A stretch of DNA of 42,994 nucleotides from UBA10649 sp964391765. GTDB taxonomy: Bacteria; Actinomycetota; Actinomycetes; S36-B12. Positions within the stretch are counted from its first letter, which is position 1; each line of letters begins with the position of its first letter. Made by a program: the position numbers and the translations under genes. The notes under the pieces are model-generated. The model did not search any database. It was not told the DNA's origin and saw only the letters and a list, made by a program, of their open reading frames with translations. This document shows positions 8,272 through 16,809 of this stretch, piece after piece. The stretch lies in the NCBI GenBank assembly GCA_964391765.1, contig CAYMNG010000007.1:1-42994 (forward strand). The letters run 5' to 3'.

Positions 8272-8300
8272 GGCGCGTCACTGGATCCTGGAGGAACCCG

Positions 8301-9347
8301 ATGTCGTTGGTGACGCGCACCTTGGACCACCTCACGGGCGGCCGCCTGACGAAGGCCGACTTCGAGCGCCGGTTCGACCGCTATCTCGGCGACGGTCGGT
8401 GGGCGGAGGGCGACGGCGAGGCCCTCCTGGCCGCCTTCCTGGAGTCCGGCGGGGCCTGGCTCACCCGGGCCGCCGAGACGGTCGCCGCGCGCGGCGAGCG
8501 GTACGACTTCGACGCCGCGGTCGACACCCTGGGCCTGTGGGCCGAACCGGGGTCGTTCGACCGTGCGTTGGCTGCGTTGCGCTCCGACGGCTACGCGCTG
8601 TGCGACGTGACGGTGCCCGACGCGATGGTCGACGAGCTCGTCGAGTACTTCGCGTCCGCGCCGTGCACGCTGACGTCGGACCACGAGACCCCGCTCGCCC
8701 CCGGTGCGACGACGACCGTCGACTTCGCCGATCCACTGGCGGAGAAGTACGCCGTGACGACGAACGCGACGCTCGCCTCGGGCACCGTGCGGTCGCTGCT
8801 GCTGGACCGGGGGCTGCTGCGCATCGCGCAGGCCTATCTCGGGTCGGTGCCGATCATCGACATCGTCATCGCGTGGTTCTCGTTCCCCGCCGCCGCAGCG
8901 AGCGTCGAGGCCGGCCAGTTGTACCACTTCGACCTCGACCGGATCCGCTGGCTCAAGGCGTTCCTGCTCCTGACCGACCAGGACGAGGAGACCGGCGCGC
9001 ACATGTACGTGCCCGGTACCCACCGCGATCATGGGATCGATCCGTCGTTGCTGCGCAAGGGATACGCACGACTCCAGGACGACGAGGTGGCGGTGGTGAA
9101 CCCCCGCTCGACGTGGCGGACGATGACCGGCCGACGTGGGGCGATCCTGCTGGAGGACACCCGGGGCCTGCACAAGGGCCTGCCGGTCGTGCGCGACCAC
9201 CGGCTGATGCTGCAGTTCGAGTACGCCCAGTCGATGTTCGGCCACCCGGCCGGGCTCGCGACCGTCGACCTGGACCCGATCGAGGACCCCTACTGGCAGG
9301 ACATGCGCGCGCGCTACCCGGCGACCTTCGCGGTGCTGGACCGCTGA
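8301..9347 (+). CDS. Phytanoyl-CoA dioxygenase (PhyH)-like Fe(II)/2-oxoglutarate enzyme
   Basis: A 348-residue protein with the iron-binding facial triad of the family: His209-x-Asp211 in YHFDLD and a distal His291 in RGLHKG. YVPGTHRDHG and RLMLQFEYA are also typical of PhyH-like proteins. The ATG at 8301 has GGAGGA 6 nt upstream. The substrate is unknown; in a glycan locus it could hydroxylate or otherwise oxidise a sugar or acyl substituent, which is inference. It is transcribed alone, and its last 34 bp overlap the convergent GT2 gene. Confidence 0.82.
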   Translation: MSLVTRTLDHLTGGRLTKADFERRFDRYLGDGRWAEGDGEALLAAFLESGGAWLTRAAETVAARGERYDFDAAVDTLGLWAEPGSFDRALAALRSDGYALCDVTVPDAMVDELVEYFASAPCTLTSDHETPLAPGATTTVDFADPLAEKYAVTTNATLASGTVRSLLLDRGLLRIAQAYLGSVPIIDIVIAWFSFPAAAASVEAGQLYHFDLDRIRWLKAFLLLTDQDEETGAHMYVPGTHRDHGIDPSLLRKGYARLQDDEVAVVNPRSTWRTMTGRRGAILLEDTRGLHKGLPVVRDHRLMLQFEYAQSMFGHPAGLATVDLDPIEDPYWQDMRARYPATFAVLDR

Positions 9348-10126
9348 GCGGCCGCGCGGGCGCGCCGGGTCACCTCGCGGGCCGCCACCCGGGTGGCGAG
9401 GCGGACCGGCTGCTCCCACAGCCAGCAGACCCGCCGGGCACGCGGTGACAGGTGCCGCCGCTTGACCGCCTCGGACTCGTCGAGCGACGCGGTCCGGTCG
9501 GACACCGTCAGGGAGTCCGGATGCCACCGGAAACTCGACACGACCCGGCCGACGTCGACGAACCGGCCCTGCCGGCGCAGCCGGAGCAGCAGATCGAGGT
9601 CGAAGGCGAAGCGCAGGGACTCGTCGACGCCGCCGACCGCCTGCCAGGCCTCGCGGCGCACGAGCATCCCGGGCTGGGGGATCAGGTCCGGACCCCACGG
9701 CAGGATGCGCTGCGCCCACCGGCCCGCCTGGCTGGTCCACAGATGGCGGCCGTCGTCGTCGATGTACGTGCAGGCGCCGTACGCGAGCACGCAGTCCGGA
9801 TCGGCCCGCAGCGCGGCGACCGTCGCGGCCAGGGACCCGGCACTGAGCAGGTCGTCGTCGCCGATCCAGTTGACGAACTCGTGCCCCGGACGGGCGGCCG
9901 CGACGCCGGCGTTCACCGCGGCGGGCAGGCTACCCGGATCGTCGACGACGCTCGCCCCCGTGGCGAGGGCGACCTCGCGTGCGCGGGTCGCCGTCGCGGG
10001 GACGACGACGACGACGTCGGCCGGCTCGGTCTGCGCGGCGACAGAGGCGAGGGTCTGCTCGAGGTAGTCCAGCCGCTGTCCGAGCGTCGGGACGACGATC
10101 AGGACCGATGGCGTCACGGCGGACAC
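9314..10126 (-). CDS. Glycosyltransferase family 2
   Basis: A 270-residue GT-A glycosyltransferase. It begins with SVLIVVPTLGQRLDYLEQTL, and the metal/nucleotide-binding acidic cluster is IGDDD (88-92). A second conserved region, GGVDESLRFAFDLDLLLRL, carries the acidic acceptor-side residues. It is soluble or peripheral and probably adds one sugar to a lipid-linked glycan using an NDP-sugar; the specificity is not readable. The GTG at 10126 is the most upstream plausible start (another GTG lies three codons in). Single-gene unit divergent from the 10204 operon. Confidence 0.9.
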   Translation of the reverse strand: MSAVTPSVLIVVPTLGQRLDYLEQTLASVAAQTEPADVVVVVPATATRAREVALATGASVVDDPGSLPAAVNAGVAAARPGHEFVNWIGDDDLLSAGSLAATVAALRADPDCVLAYGACTYIDDDGRHLWTSQAGRWAQRILPWGPDLIPQPGMLVRREAWQAVGGVDESLRFAFDLDLLLRLRRQGRFVDVGRVVSSFRWHPDSLTVSDRTASLDESEAVKRRHLSPRARRVCWLWEQPVRLATRVAAREVTRRARAAAQRSSTAKVAG

Positions 10127-10203
10127 GGTATCGCCCGGTGCCGGACGGTACTGTGAACCCCGCTGCCGTCCGATCGACGGATCGGCCTTCGGCGGAGGTG
10201 TGC

Positions 10204-12168
10204 GTGATCGACGTGGCGTTCGCGGTCGCCTACGCGGTCCTCCTCGTCGCCGCGATCGTCGTGTCCCGGTCCCTTGCGACAGCGGCGATCCTCGTCGCCG
10301 TCGGCGTCGGCACCAGCGGCGTCCTCGTGCAGTTCCTGGCGACCAACGGCGTCGAGGTGCGGTACCGGTTGCTGCAGTGGTGGCTCGCGGTGACGCTCGC
10401 CGCTGTCGTCGGTGCCGGCGCGTACCTGTCCCGCGGCCGCCCGAACCGACTGACCCGGACCGCGGTGATCCTCGTCGGCGGCAGCAGCGCCGTCGTGGCG
10501 CTCGGCTTCGTCGCCGCCCGCCTGCTCGCCCCCGGCTCGCCGGGTCCGCTGACGAGCGTGGGCCTGCTGATCACCCGCAGCAGCGCGGAGGACAACGCCA
10601 AGTGGCTCAACGCGGCCGCCGAGCTGGCCGCGGGGGCGCCGGTCGACGCGTGGGCGAACGTCGGCGGACCACTGCTGCTGTTGCTGACGATGTGCGCGAC
10701 CCTCCTGTCGACCGCCTCGATCGCGTTCTACGGCGGCGTGAACGAGGTGGCGGTCTCGGCCGGCACGCTCATCCTCGCCGAGTCGACGATGATCGTGCTG
10801 GCGCCGTTCGCGCTCACCCCGTTGGTCGAGGCCCGCATCCGCCGACGGGTCGACGGTCGACCGCGCCCGATCCGGTCCGCGATCCCGTGGCCGATGCTGC
10901 TGCTGGGAATCGCGATCGCCGTCACGGCGAACACGCTGATGCTGTACTACGGCCACCTGACGTTGCAGTACACGATGATCGTGCTCGCCCTGTGGGTCAG
11001 CGCGTTCGTCGGCTGGCGGCGGGCCGGCGCGGCGCTGGTGCTGACGACCCTGGCCGTGGTGACGGTCGCGCAGGTGTGGTTCCCACTCAGCCCCGTCGCG
11101 CTGATCCTGCTGGTCGCCGGCGTCGGCGGCGGCCTGTGGTGGGGGCTGCGCCGGCGGGATCGGCGAGCCCTCGCGGTCGCGGCGTCGTTCGGCGTCACCT
11201 TGGTCTTGATGTGGGACTTCCTGCGCAGCAGCATCTCCTACTCCCTCGGACTCGCCGGGGACGGTGCCTCGGCCGCGACGGTCGTCGGTGGCGCGGTCCG
11301 GGGTGTCGTCGCGCTGGCGGTGCCGACGCTGCCACTGTTCGCCCAGAACGGCGGCACGGAGATCGTCTCGACCCTGTTCGCCGCGGTGACGGTCGCGGCC
11401 GTGATCGCGGCGGTCGTCGTCCTACGGGAGGCGGGCGGACGCCGCTACCTGCTGCGGTTCGGCCCGATCGTCGTGCTCGTCGGCTACACGATCCTCGTGA
11501 CGTTCGCCGACTACTTCGCCGTCGGGCACGGCCCGGGGTACGCGACGAACAAGTTGACCTTCGCGGTCGCCGTGCCGATCCTCGCGGTGTGCCTGCCGGT
11601 CGGCCTGCTCGCCTTCGACCGCGGCGCCCGGGCGATGACCGCGCTGCGCTGGGCCGCGCTCGCCGGCGTGGTGATGCTGCTGGTCGTCGACACCTTCCTG
11701 CCCCGCGCGGTCACCGAGTTCAAGCCCAGCCTGTGGCCGACGACGAGCGGGGATCCGCAGCCGTACTGGTGGCCGGCCGAGGTGCGGGCGACCGCGGACC
11801 AGCCGCTGGCGACGAACCCGGTCGGGTGCGTGTACCTGCCGCAGGGGGCCGAGCGACCCAGCGTCCTGCCGGACGGGCAGCGGGCGTACTCGTGCACGCG
11901 GATCCTGACCGGAGTCGCGGGGCAGGAGGGGCCGGGGCAGGCGCTGGTGAGGTGGACCCTCGACGAGTGGCTGGGCAACACGTCGCTGTGGGACCACTAC
12001 CAGACGTATTTCGCGCTGATGTCGCCGGACGCGCGCAACCGCAAGGTCATCCTGCTGGACGACGACAGCAGGGTCGTCGGGATCGAGACGCTGCAGTCGC
12101 TCATGGACCGATTCCCGGCCCGGCCCGACGACACCGGCGCGGCGGACGGATCGGGCGCCGGGTCATGA
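10204..12168 (+). CDS. Large polytopic membrane protein of unknown family (GT-C-like)
   Basis: A 654-residue protein with many hydrophobic segments (through about residue 510) and a soluble C-terminal tail of ~130 residues with three Cys and aromatic clusters (PYWWP). The GTG at 10204 follows GGAGG with 5-nt spacing. A candidate -10 TACTGT lies at 10149-10154. Loop motifs include EDNAKWLNAAAELAAG and GPGYATNKLTFA. I do not recognise the family; the layout resembles the 4923-7124 protein, and a polyprenyl-linked glycosyltransferase or polymerase role is a guess from context. It heads an operon with the TIGR04325 and DUF6492 genes (ATGA then GTGA overlaps). Confidence 0.72.
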   Translation: MIDVAFAVAYAVLLVAAIVVSRSLATAAILVAVGVGTSGVLVQFLATNGVEVRYRLLQWWLAVTLAAVVGAGAYLSRGRPNRLTRTAVILVGGSSAVVALGFVAARLLAPGSPGPLTSVGLLITRSSAEDNAKWLNAAAELAAGAPVDAWANVGGPLLLLLTMCATLLSTASIAFYGGVNEVAVSAGTLILAESTMIVLAPFALTPLVEARIRRRVDGRPRPIRSAIPWPMLLLGIAIAVTANTLMLYYGHLTLQYTMIVLALWVSAFVGWRRAGAALVLTTLAVVTVAQVWFPLSPVALILLVAGVGGGLWWGLRRRDRRALAVAASFGVTLVLMWDFLRSSISYSLGLAGDGASAATVVGGAVRGVVALAVPTLPLFAQNGGTEIVSTLFAAVTVAAVIAAVVVLREAGGRRYLLRFGPIVVLVGYTILVTFADYFAVGHGPGYATNKLTFAVAVPILAVCLPVGLLAFDRGARAMTALRWAALAGVVMLLVVDTFLPRAVTEFKPSLWPTTSGDPQPYWWPAEVRATADQPLATNPVGCVYLPQGAERPSVLPDGQRAYSCTRILTGVAGQEGPGQALVRWTLDEWLGNTSLWDHYQTYFALMSPDARNRKVILLDDDSRVVGIETLQSLMDRFPARPDDTGAADGSGAGS

Positions 12169-12992
12169 CCGGTGACCGGGCGCGCGAGATCGCCCGGGAC
12201 CTGCTGCCGCCGGCGCTGGCCCGAGCCCTGGCCCGTTCGACGGGCGCTCGTCGCGGGGCGCTGGTGTTCGAGGACGGGTTCGACGACTGGACCGCCGCAG
12301 CCGCGGCTGCGGGCGGGTACGACGCGACGTCGATCCTCGACCAGGTCCAAGCCGCCACCGACGCGGTCGTTGCGGGGCGGGCCGCGATGGAGCGCGACGG
12401 GGTGCTGTTCGCCGACGTGGAGATCCGCTGGCCGATCGCCGGTGCGCTGATGTGGCAGGCCGCCCGGCGGCACGGGGTGCTGCGGGTCCTGGACTTCGGT
12501 GGATCCCTCGGCTCGTCGTACCGGCAGTTGTCGGCGCTGCTCGCCGACCTGGACGTGCGGTGGGCCGTCGTCGAGCAGCCGGCGTTCGTCGACGCGGGCC
12601 GACGCTACGCCGACGGGCGCCTGTCGTTCCACGAGACCGTCGCCGACGCGGCCGGGCGGGTCGCCCCGACGGTCGCGCTGCTGTCCTCGTCACTGCAGTA
12701 CGTCGCCGAGCCGGCGGCGGTGCTGGCCGACATCGCCGCGACCGACGTCGAGGCGATCGTCATCGACCGCACGCCGATGACCGACGCCGCCGAAGACCAC
12801 CCCGTCGTCGAGCACGTCCCCGCGCAGATCTACCGCGGCAGCTACCCGACCTGGCTGCTGAGCCAGTCCCGGCTGCTCGCGGCGCTGCCCGGGTGGCGGG
12901 TCCTCGACCGGTTCCCCGGCATCGAGGCCCCGGGGCGCACGACGACGGGAGTCCGGTTCGACTGGCGGGGCTTCGTCCTGGTGCGGCCGTGA
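12165..12992 (+). CDS. TIGR04325-family methyltransferase
   Basis: A 275-residue protein recognised by its family blocks: SAM-site-like LDFGGSLGSSY (109-119), VEQPAFVDAGR, ALLSSSLQYV (171-180) and VIDRTPM (199-205), then AQIYRGSYPTW. The family is annotated as putative methyltransferases found in polysaccharide clusters; the acceptor is unknown and sugar O-methylation is inferred. It starts with an ATGA overlap on the membrane protein gene and ends in a GTGA overlap with the DUF6492 gene. A divergent paralogue lies at 23999-24829. Confidence 0.85.
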   Translation: MTGDRAREIARDLLPPALARALARSTGARRGALVFEDGFDDWTAAAAAAGGYDATSILDQVQAATDAVVAGRAAMERDGVLFADVEIRWPIAGALMWQAARRHGVLRVLDFGGSLGSSYRQLSALLADLDVRWAVVEQPAFVDAGRRYADGRLSFHETVADAAGRVAPTVALLSSSLQYVAEPAAVLADIAATDVEAIVIDRTPMTDAAEDHPVVEHVPAQIYRGSYPTWLLSQSRLLAALPGWRVLDRFPGIEAPGRTTTGVRFDWRGFVLVRP

Positions 12993-13981
12993 GCGCCGGG
13001 CCGCACGCGTTCGCGCTGCTGATCAAGAGCCACCGGCCGGACCTGGCGTACGTCGAGCGGCTGATCGGGACGATCGAGCGCCACAACGTCGAGCGGATCC
13101 CGGCATACCTCGTCGTCCCGGCCGCGGACCGGCCGGACTTCGTCGCGGTCGCCGGCGCGGCGGCAACCGTGCTGCCGGAGGAGGACTTCGCGGCGCACCT
13201 GACCACGTCGCCGGTCGCCGGGTTCTCCCCGGGGTACATCAACCAGGAGATCGTGAAGCTCGCCTTCTGGCAGGCCGGACTGGCCGAGAACTACCTGTGC
13301 GTGGACTCCGAGCTGCAGTTCGTCCGAGACTTCGGCCACGCGGACTTCATGGCCGACGCGACGACGCCGTACACGTTCCGCAGCGCGGACGCGGAACTGC
13401 GGGTCGAGCCGGAGTACCACCGCACGCACTGGGTCGCCCGGCGCGAACGCCTGCGGGCGATCCAGCGCGAGCTCGACCTGCCCGACGAACCGCTGCTGAC
13501 GGTCCACGGGCACGCGGTCTTCTCCGCGACGGTCCTGCGTGCCTTCCGCGATCGGTTCCTGGCTCCGCGCGGCTGGGACTACGTCGACGCGCTGGCCGTG
13601 GCGCCGTACGAGCCGACGTGGTACACCCTGTGGCTGCAGAAGGACCGGACGATCCCGATCGTCGCGCGCGAACCGATCGTGAAGACCTTCCACGACCCGA
13701 CGCAGTACGTGGACTACGTCGTGCGCGGGGTGCGGATCGAGGACGTCGCACGCGGGTACGCCGCGATGGTGCTCAACGCCAACTACTCCCGTGGCGACGG
13801 GCTGATCGCCCTCGACGACGCCCCCGACGTCGCGCTGGCGCGCTACGTCACGGCGCCGCGCCTCACCGCGGCGGTCCTGGCGCGCGCCGCCGCCCGGGTG
13901 CGGTCGGTGCTCAGCCGCGCGACCTCATCGGGTGTGACCGCAGGACTTCGTCGGCAGCTGTCCAGAACGCCGAGCCGCTGA
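12989..13981 (+). CDS. DUF6492-like putative glycosyltransferase
   Basis: A 330-residue soluble protein. It opens with FALLIKSHRPDLAYVERLIGTIERHN, a GT-A-like start, and contains YLCVDSELQFVRDF, where the acidic D-S-E could serve as a metal-binding motif. WYTLWL and ARGYAAMVLNANYS are further shared blocks. It resembles DUF6492 proteins of glycan clusters, thought to be nucleotide-sugar-transferase-like. A shorter paralogue at 19140-19928 shares the WYxxWL and DVARGY segments. The GTG overlaps the preceding stop (GTGA), so it is the third gene of its operon. Its last 71 bp overlap the convergent gene. Confidence 0.75.
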   Translation: MSAGPHAFALLIKSHRPDLAYVERLIGTIERHNVERIPAYLVVPAADRPDFVAVAGAAATVLPEEDFAAHLTTSPVAGFSPGYINQEIVKLAFWQAGLAENYLCVDSELQFVRDFGHADFMADATTPYTFRSADAELRVEPEYHRTHWVARRERLRAIQRELDLPDEPLLTVHGHAVFSATVLRAFRDRFLAPRGWDYVDALAVAPYEPTWYTLWLQKDRTIPIVAREPIVKTFHDPTQYVDYVVRGVRIEDVARGYAAMVLNANYSRGDGLIALDDAPDVALARYVTAPRLTAAVLARAAARVRSVLSRATSSGVTAGLRRQLSRTPSR

Positions 13982-15074
13982 TCAGCGCGGCCGACGTGGC
14001 GTGGCCGGCGTCGGCGATCCGGCGCCGCAGGTCGCGGTCGCGGACGAGTTCGACGATCCGGTCGACCGCCTCGTCGACGGAGACGAACTCGCAGAAGTCC
14101 GATCCGGCGGCGAAGAAGCGGTCGGACCCTTCGACCCGGGCCGCGACGAGCGCGGCTCCCGCGGCGAGGGTCTCGTTGTAGCGGAACACCAGTTGCTGCA
14201 CCCAGATCCAGTCCATGAACGGCCGGCTGGGTCCTTGCATGCACGTCGTGACGACGACGTCCGCGGCGGCCAGGGTGCGCCAGTACGCCTCGTTCGAGGT
14301 CCCCCACTTGTCCCCGTTCACGGTCAGCGTGATTCCGCGCGCGGCCAGTCGGTCCCCGACCGCGTCGAGGAAGTCGCTGCGCGGGGGGTACACGTGCCCG
14401 ATGAACTGCACGAGCGAGCCGTCCTTCGACGTCTCGGCGGCGACCTGCTCGAGCCACGTGAGCCGATCCCGGGAGATCGGCATCGGCAGCGGTCCGACGA
14501 TCCGGCGGTGCGGGAAGATCGGCGCGAGCACGCGGGTGGGGGCGAAGGTCAGCACGACGCCGGCGTGCGCGGTGAGGACGGCGGCGTGCCAGCGCTGGCG
14601 GCGGTGGAAGGCGTCGGTCAGGATCACGACCGGCACGCGGCCGCTGGCGAGGACCCGCCACGACACCGCCATCGCCTCGACCAGGCTGTGTCGCCAGGAC
14701 TGGCCGGGGGTGCGCACGTCGAGCACGAGGTGGGTCGGATCGTCATGTCGGACGTTCGCGGCGAACTGCGGCAGGTACGGCTGGTCGCGGTCGACGACGT
14801 GCCGGACGACCCGCTCGACGCCGACGTAGTCGCGCGCCGAGCCGAGGAGCTCCTCGAAGAAGACCTGGGTCCACCCGATCCGGCCGGACTCGACCGCGAC
14901 CCGCACGGGCGAGCCGCACCGACGCCGGCGCGCCGACGAGCCGGCGACACGTGCGGGCAGCAGGAGGACCCAGGCCAGCCACCACAGCGGGACGACCGTC
15001 CGCGGCAGCAGGACGTCGCGCCACGGGCGGTGGCGCGGCAGCGGGTTGAAACCGCGCGCCGCCGGGTCGTCCAT
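13911..15074 (-). CDS. Putative glycosyltransferase, GT-B-like (CgeB/exostosin-type C-terminal half)
   Basis: About 387 residues. A short hydrophobic N-terminal stretch (VVPLWWLAWVLLLPARVAG) could be a membrane anchor. The C-terminal half has SLVQFIGHVYPPRSDFLDAV, a VNGDKWG block, a donor-site-like segment RYNETLAAGAALV and DFCEFVSVDEAVDRI, as in CgeB-type and exostosin-like glycosyltransferases. The ATG at 15074 is chosen because a TACTCT hexamer ends 8 nt upstream; a GTG at 15080 would add two codons. It is transcribed alone, back to back with the pse operon. Its 3' end overlaps the convergent DUF6492 gene by 71 bp. Confidence 0.7.
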   Translation of the reverse strand: MDDPAARGFNPLPRHRPWRDVLLPRTVVPLWWLAWVLLLPARVAGSSARRRRCGSPVRVAVESGRIGWTQVFFEELLGSARDYVGVERVVRHVVDRDQPYLPQFAANVRHDDPTHLVLDVRTPGQSWRHSLVEAMAVSWRVLASGRVPVVILTDAFHRRQRWHAAVLTAHAGVVLTFAPTRVLAPIFPHRRIVGPLPMPISRDRLTWLEQVAAETSKDGSLVQFIGHVYPPRSDFLDAVGDRLAARGITLTVNGDKWGTSNEAYWRTLAAADVVVTTCMQGPSRPFMDWIWVQQLVFRYNETLAAGAALVAARVEGSDRFFAAGSDFCEFVSVDEAVDRIVELVRDRDLRRRIADAGHATSAALISGSAFWTAADEVLRSHPMRSRG

Positions 15075-15081
15075 CGGCACC

Positions 15082-15088
15082 TAGAGTA
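15082..15088. promoter_or_regulatory. Interlocked divergent -10 elements for pseF and the GT-B gene
   Basis: Only 19 bp separate the divergent starts (15074 and 15094). TAGAGT at 15082-15087 ends 6 nt before the pseF GTG, and on the other strand TACTCT (15088-15083) ends 8 nt before the ATG at 15074. Both would give leaderless transcripts, and the two polymerases could not bind at the same time. Confidence 0.55.
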
Positions 15089-15093
15089 GCGGC

Positions 15094-15837
15094 GTGGCCG
15101 AACCGCGGGCGGTGCGCGTCGCCGTCATCCCGGCGCGCGGCGGCTCCAAGCGCGTTCCGCGCAAGAACGTGCGCCCGCTGGCCGGCCGGCCGCTGGTCGC
15201 CTGGGCGGTAGGGACCGCGCTCGCGGCGCGCAGCATCGACCGCGTCGTCGTCAGCACCGACGACCCCGAGGTCGCCGAGGCCGCGACGGCGGCCGGCGCC
15301 GAGGTGCCGTTCGTCCGCTCCGCCGACCTCAGCGACGACCACACCCCGCTCGTCCCCGTCGTCGCCGACGCGGTCGAGCGACTGGGCCTGGACCGCGCCG
15401 CCGCGGTGTGCTGCGTCTATCCGACCGCGGTCGGCCTGCTCGCCGCGGACATCGACGCCGGGGCGGCCGCGCTCGCCGACACCGAAGCGGCGTACGTCGT
15501 CGGGGTCGTCCGCTACCCGCACCCGATCCAGCGGGCGCTCGCGGTCGCCGACGGCGGTCGCCTGCGGATGCTGGAACCGGACCTGGCCCTGGTGCGGACG
15601 CAGGACCTGCCCGCGCGATGGCACGACGCCGGCCAGTTCGTGTGGGGGCGCGCGGCGGCGTGGCTGGATCGGGTGCCGGTGCTCTCCGACGCGTCCGGGG
15701 TCGAACTGCCCGGCTGGCGGGCGATCGACCTGGATACCGAGGACGACTGGGCCCGGGCCGAGCTGCTGCGTCCGCTGATCGCCGTCGAGCGGCTCGGCTA
15801 CCCTGCTGCCGACGCCGAACCGAAGGATCCCGAATGA
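15094..15837 (+). CDS. pseF: Pseudaminic acid cytidylyltransferase
   Basis: A 247-residue CMP-sugar synthetase that activates pseudaminic acid with CTP. The CTP-binding signature IPARGGSKRVPRKNV starts at residue 12, VVSTDDPEVAE follows, and RWHDAGQFVWG matches the PseF-type block with acidic and aromatic residues. Length is normal. The GTG at 15094 directly follows a TAGAGT hexamer, so the message is probably leaderless. It opens the pseF-pseB-pseC-pseH operon, ending with an ATGA overlap on pseB. NeuA-type sialic acid activation is less likely given the neighbours. Confidence 0.93.
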   Translation: MAEPRAVRVAVIPARGGSKRVPRKNVRPLAGRPLVAWAVGTALAARSIDRVVVSTDDPEVAEAATAAGAEVPFVRSADLSDDHTPLVPVVADAVERLGLDRAAAVCCVYPTAVGLLAADIDAGAAALADTEAAYVVGVVRYPHPIQRALAVADGGRLRMLEPDLALVRTQDLPARWHDAGQFVWGRAAAWLDRVPVLSDASGVELPGWRAIDLDTEDDWARAELLRPLIAVERLGYPAADAEPKDPE

Positions 15838-16808
15838 GCGTGCTGGGCAACTCCTCGATCCTCGTGACCGGGGGGACCGGATCGTTCGGTAAGGCGTTCG
15901 TCCGTTACGCGCTGGACCACCTCGACCCGCGACGAATCGCGATCTTGTCCCGGGACGAGCTCAAGCAGTCCGAGATGCGCAAGGACTTCCCCGACGACCG
16001 GCTGCGCTGGTTCATCGGCGACGTTCGTGACCGCGAGCGCCTCCTGCGCGCCTTCCACGGTGTCGACCACGTCGTCCACGCGGCCGCGCTCAAGCAGGTC
16101 GACACCGCCGAGTACAACCCGTTCGAGTACGTGAAGACGAACATCCTCGGCAGCCAGAACGTCATCGAGACCGCGATCGACACCGGCGTCCGCAAGGTCG
16201 TGGCGCTGTCGACCGACAAGGCCTCCTCCCCCATCAACCTGTACGGGGCGACGAAGCTGACCGCGGACAAGCTCTTCGTCGGCGCGAACAACTACAGCGA
16301 CGCGCAGGGCGCCGACTTCGCGGTCGTCCGGTACGGCAACGTCATGGGCTCGCGGGGGTCGGTCATCCCGCTGTTCCGGCAACTGGCCGCCGAGGGTCGG
16401 CCGCTGCCGGTGACCGACACGCGGATGACCCGCTTTTGGATCACGCTCCCGCAGGCCGTCCGCTTCGTGGTCGACTCCTTCGACCGGATGACCGGTGGGG
16501 AGCTGTTCGTCCCGCGGATCCCGAGCATGCGGATCACCGACCTCATCGAGGCGGTCGCACCGGGGGCGCCGACCTACGAGATCGGGATCCGGCCGGGCGA
16601 GAAACTGCACGAGGAGATGATCTCGGCCGACGACAGCTACCGCACGGTGCGGCAGGCGGACCGCTACGTCGTGAAGCCGACCGTGCAGGAGTGGTGGTTC
16701 ACCGAGCCGGCGGGCGAGCCGGTCGAGCCGGGATTCTCGTACCGCTCCGACACCAACGACCAGTGGCTGTCGCCGGCGCAGTTGCGTGACCTGCTCGCCG
16801 GCCAGTGA
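15834..16808 (+). CDS. pseB: UDP-N-acetylglucosamine 4,6-dehydratase (inverting)
   Basis: A 324-residue SDR enzyme catalysing the first step of pseudaminic acid synthesis, dehydration with C5 inversion of UDP-GlcNAc. The NADP loop is GGTGSFG (13-19), characteristic of PseB/FlaA1. LSRDELKQSEMR (38-49), HAAALKQVDTAEYNPFE, STDKA (126-130) and YGATK (137-141) are all present, and the C-terminal half has RPGEKLHEEMIS. The ATG overlaps the pseF stop, and pseC follows after 1 nt. This is one of the clearest identifications in the window. Confidence 0.96.
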   Translation: MSVLGNSSILVTGGTGSFGKAFVRYALDHLDPRRIAILSRDELKQSEMRKDFPDDRLRWFIGDVRDRERLLRAFHGVDHVVHAAALKQVDTAEYNPFEYVKTNILGSQNVIETAIDTGVRKVVALSTDKASSPINLYGATKLTADKLFVGANNYSDAQGADFAVVRYGNVMGSRGSVIPLFRQLAAEGRPLPVTDTRMTRFWITLPQAVRFVVDSFDRMTGGELFVPRIPSMRITDLIEAVAPGAPTYEIGIRPGEKLHEEMISADDSYRTVRQADRYVVKPTVQEWWFTEPAGEPVEPGFSYRSDTNDQWLSPAQLRDLLAGQ

Positions 16809-16809
16809 C

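Noticed and set aside
13911..15074. Candidate for the missing PseG
   Set aside because: It is GT-B-like, but lacks the PseG N-terminal glycine/His pattern and has CgeB/exostosin-like C-terminal blocks; it is also on the opposite strand from the pse operon.
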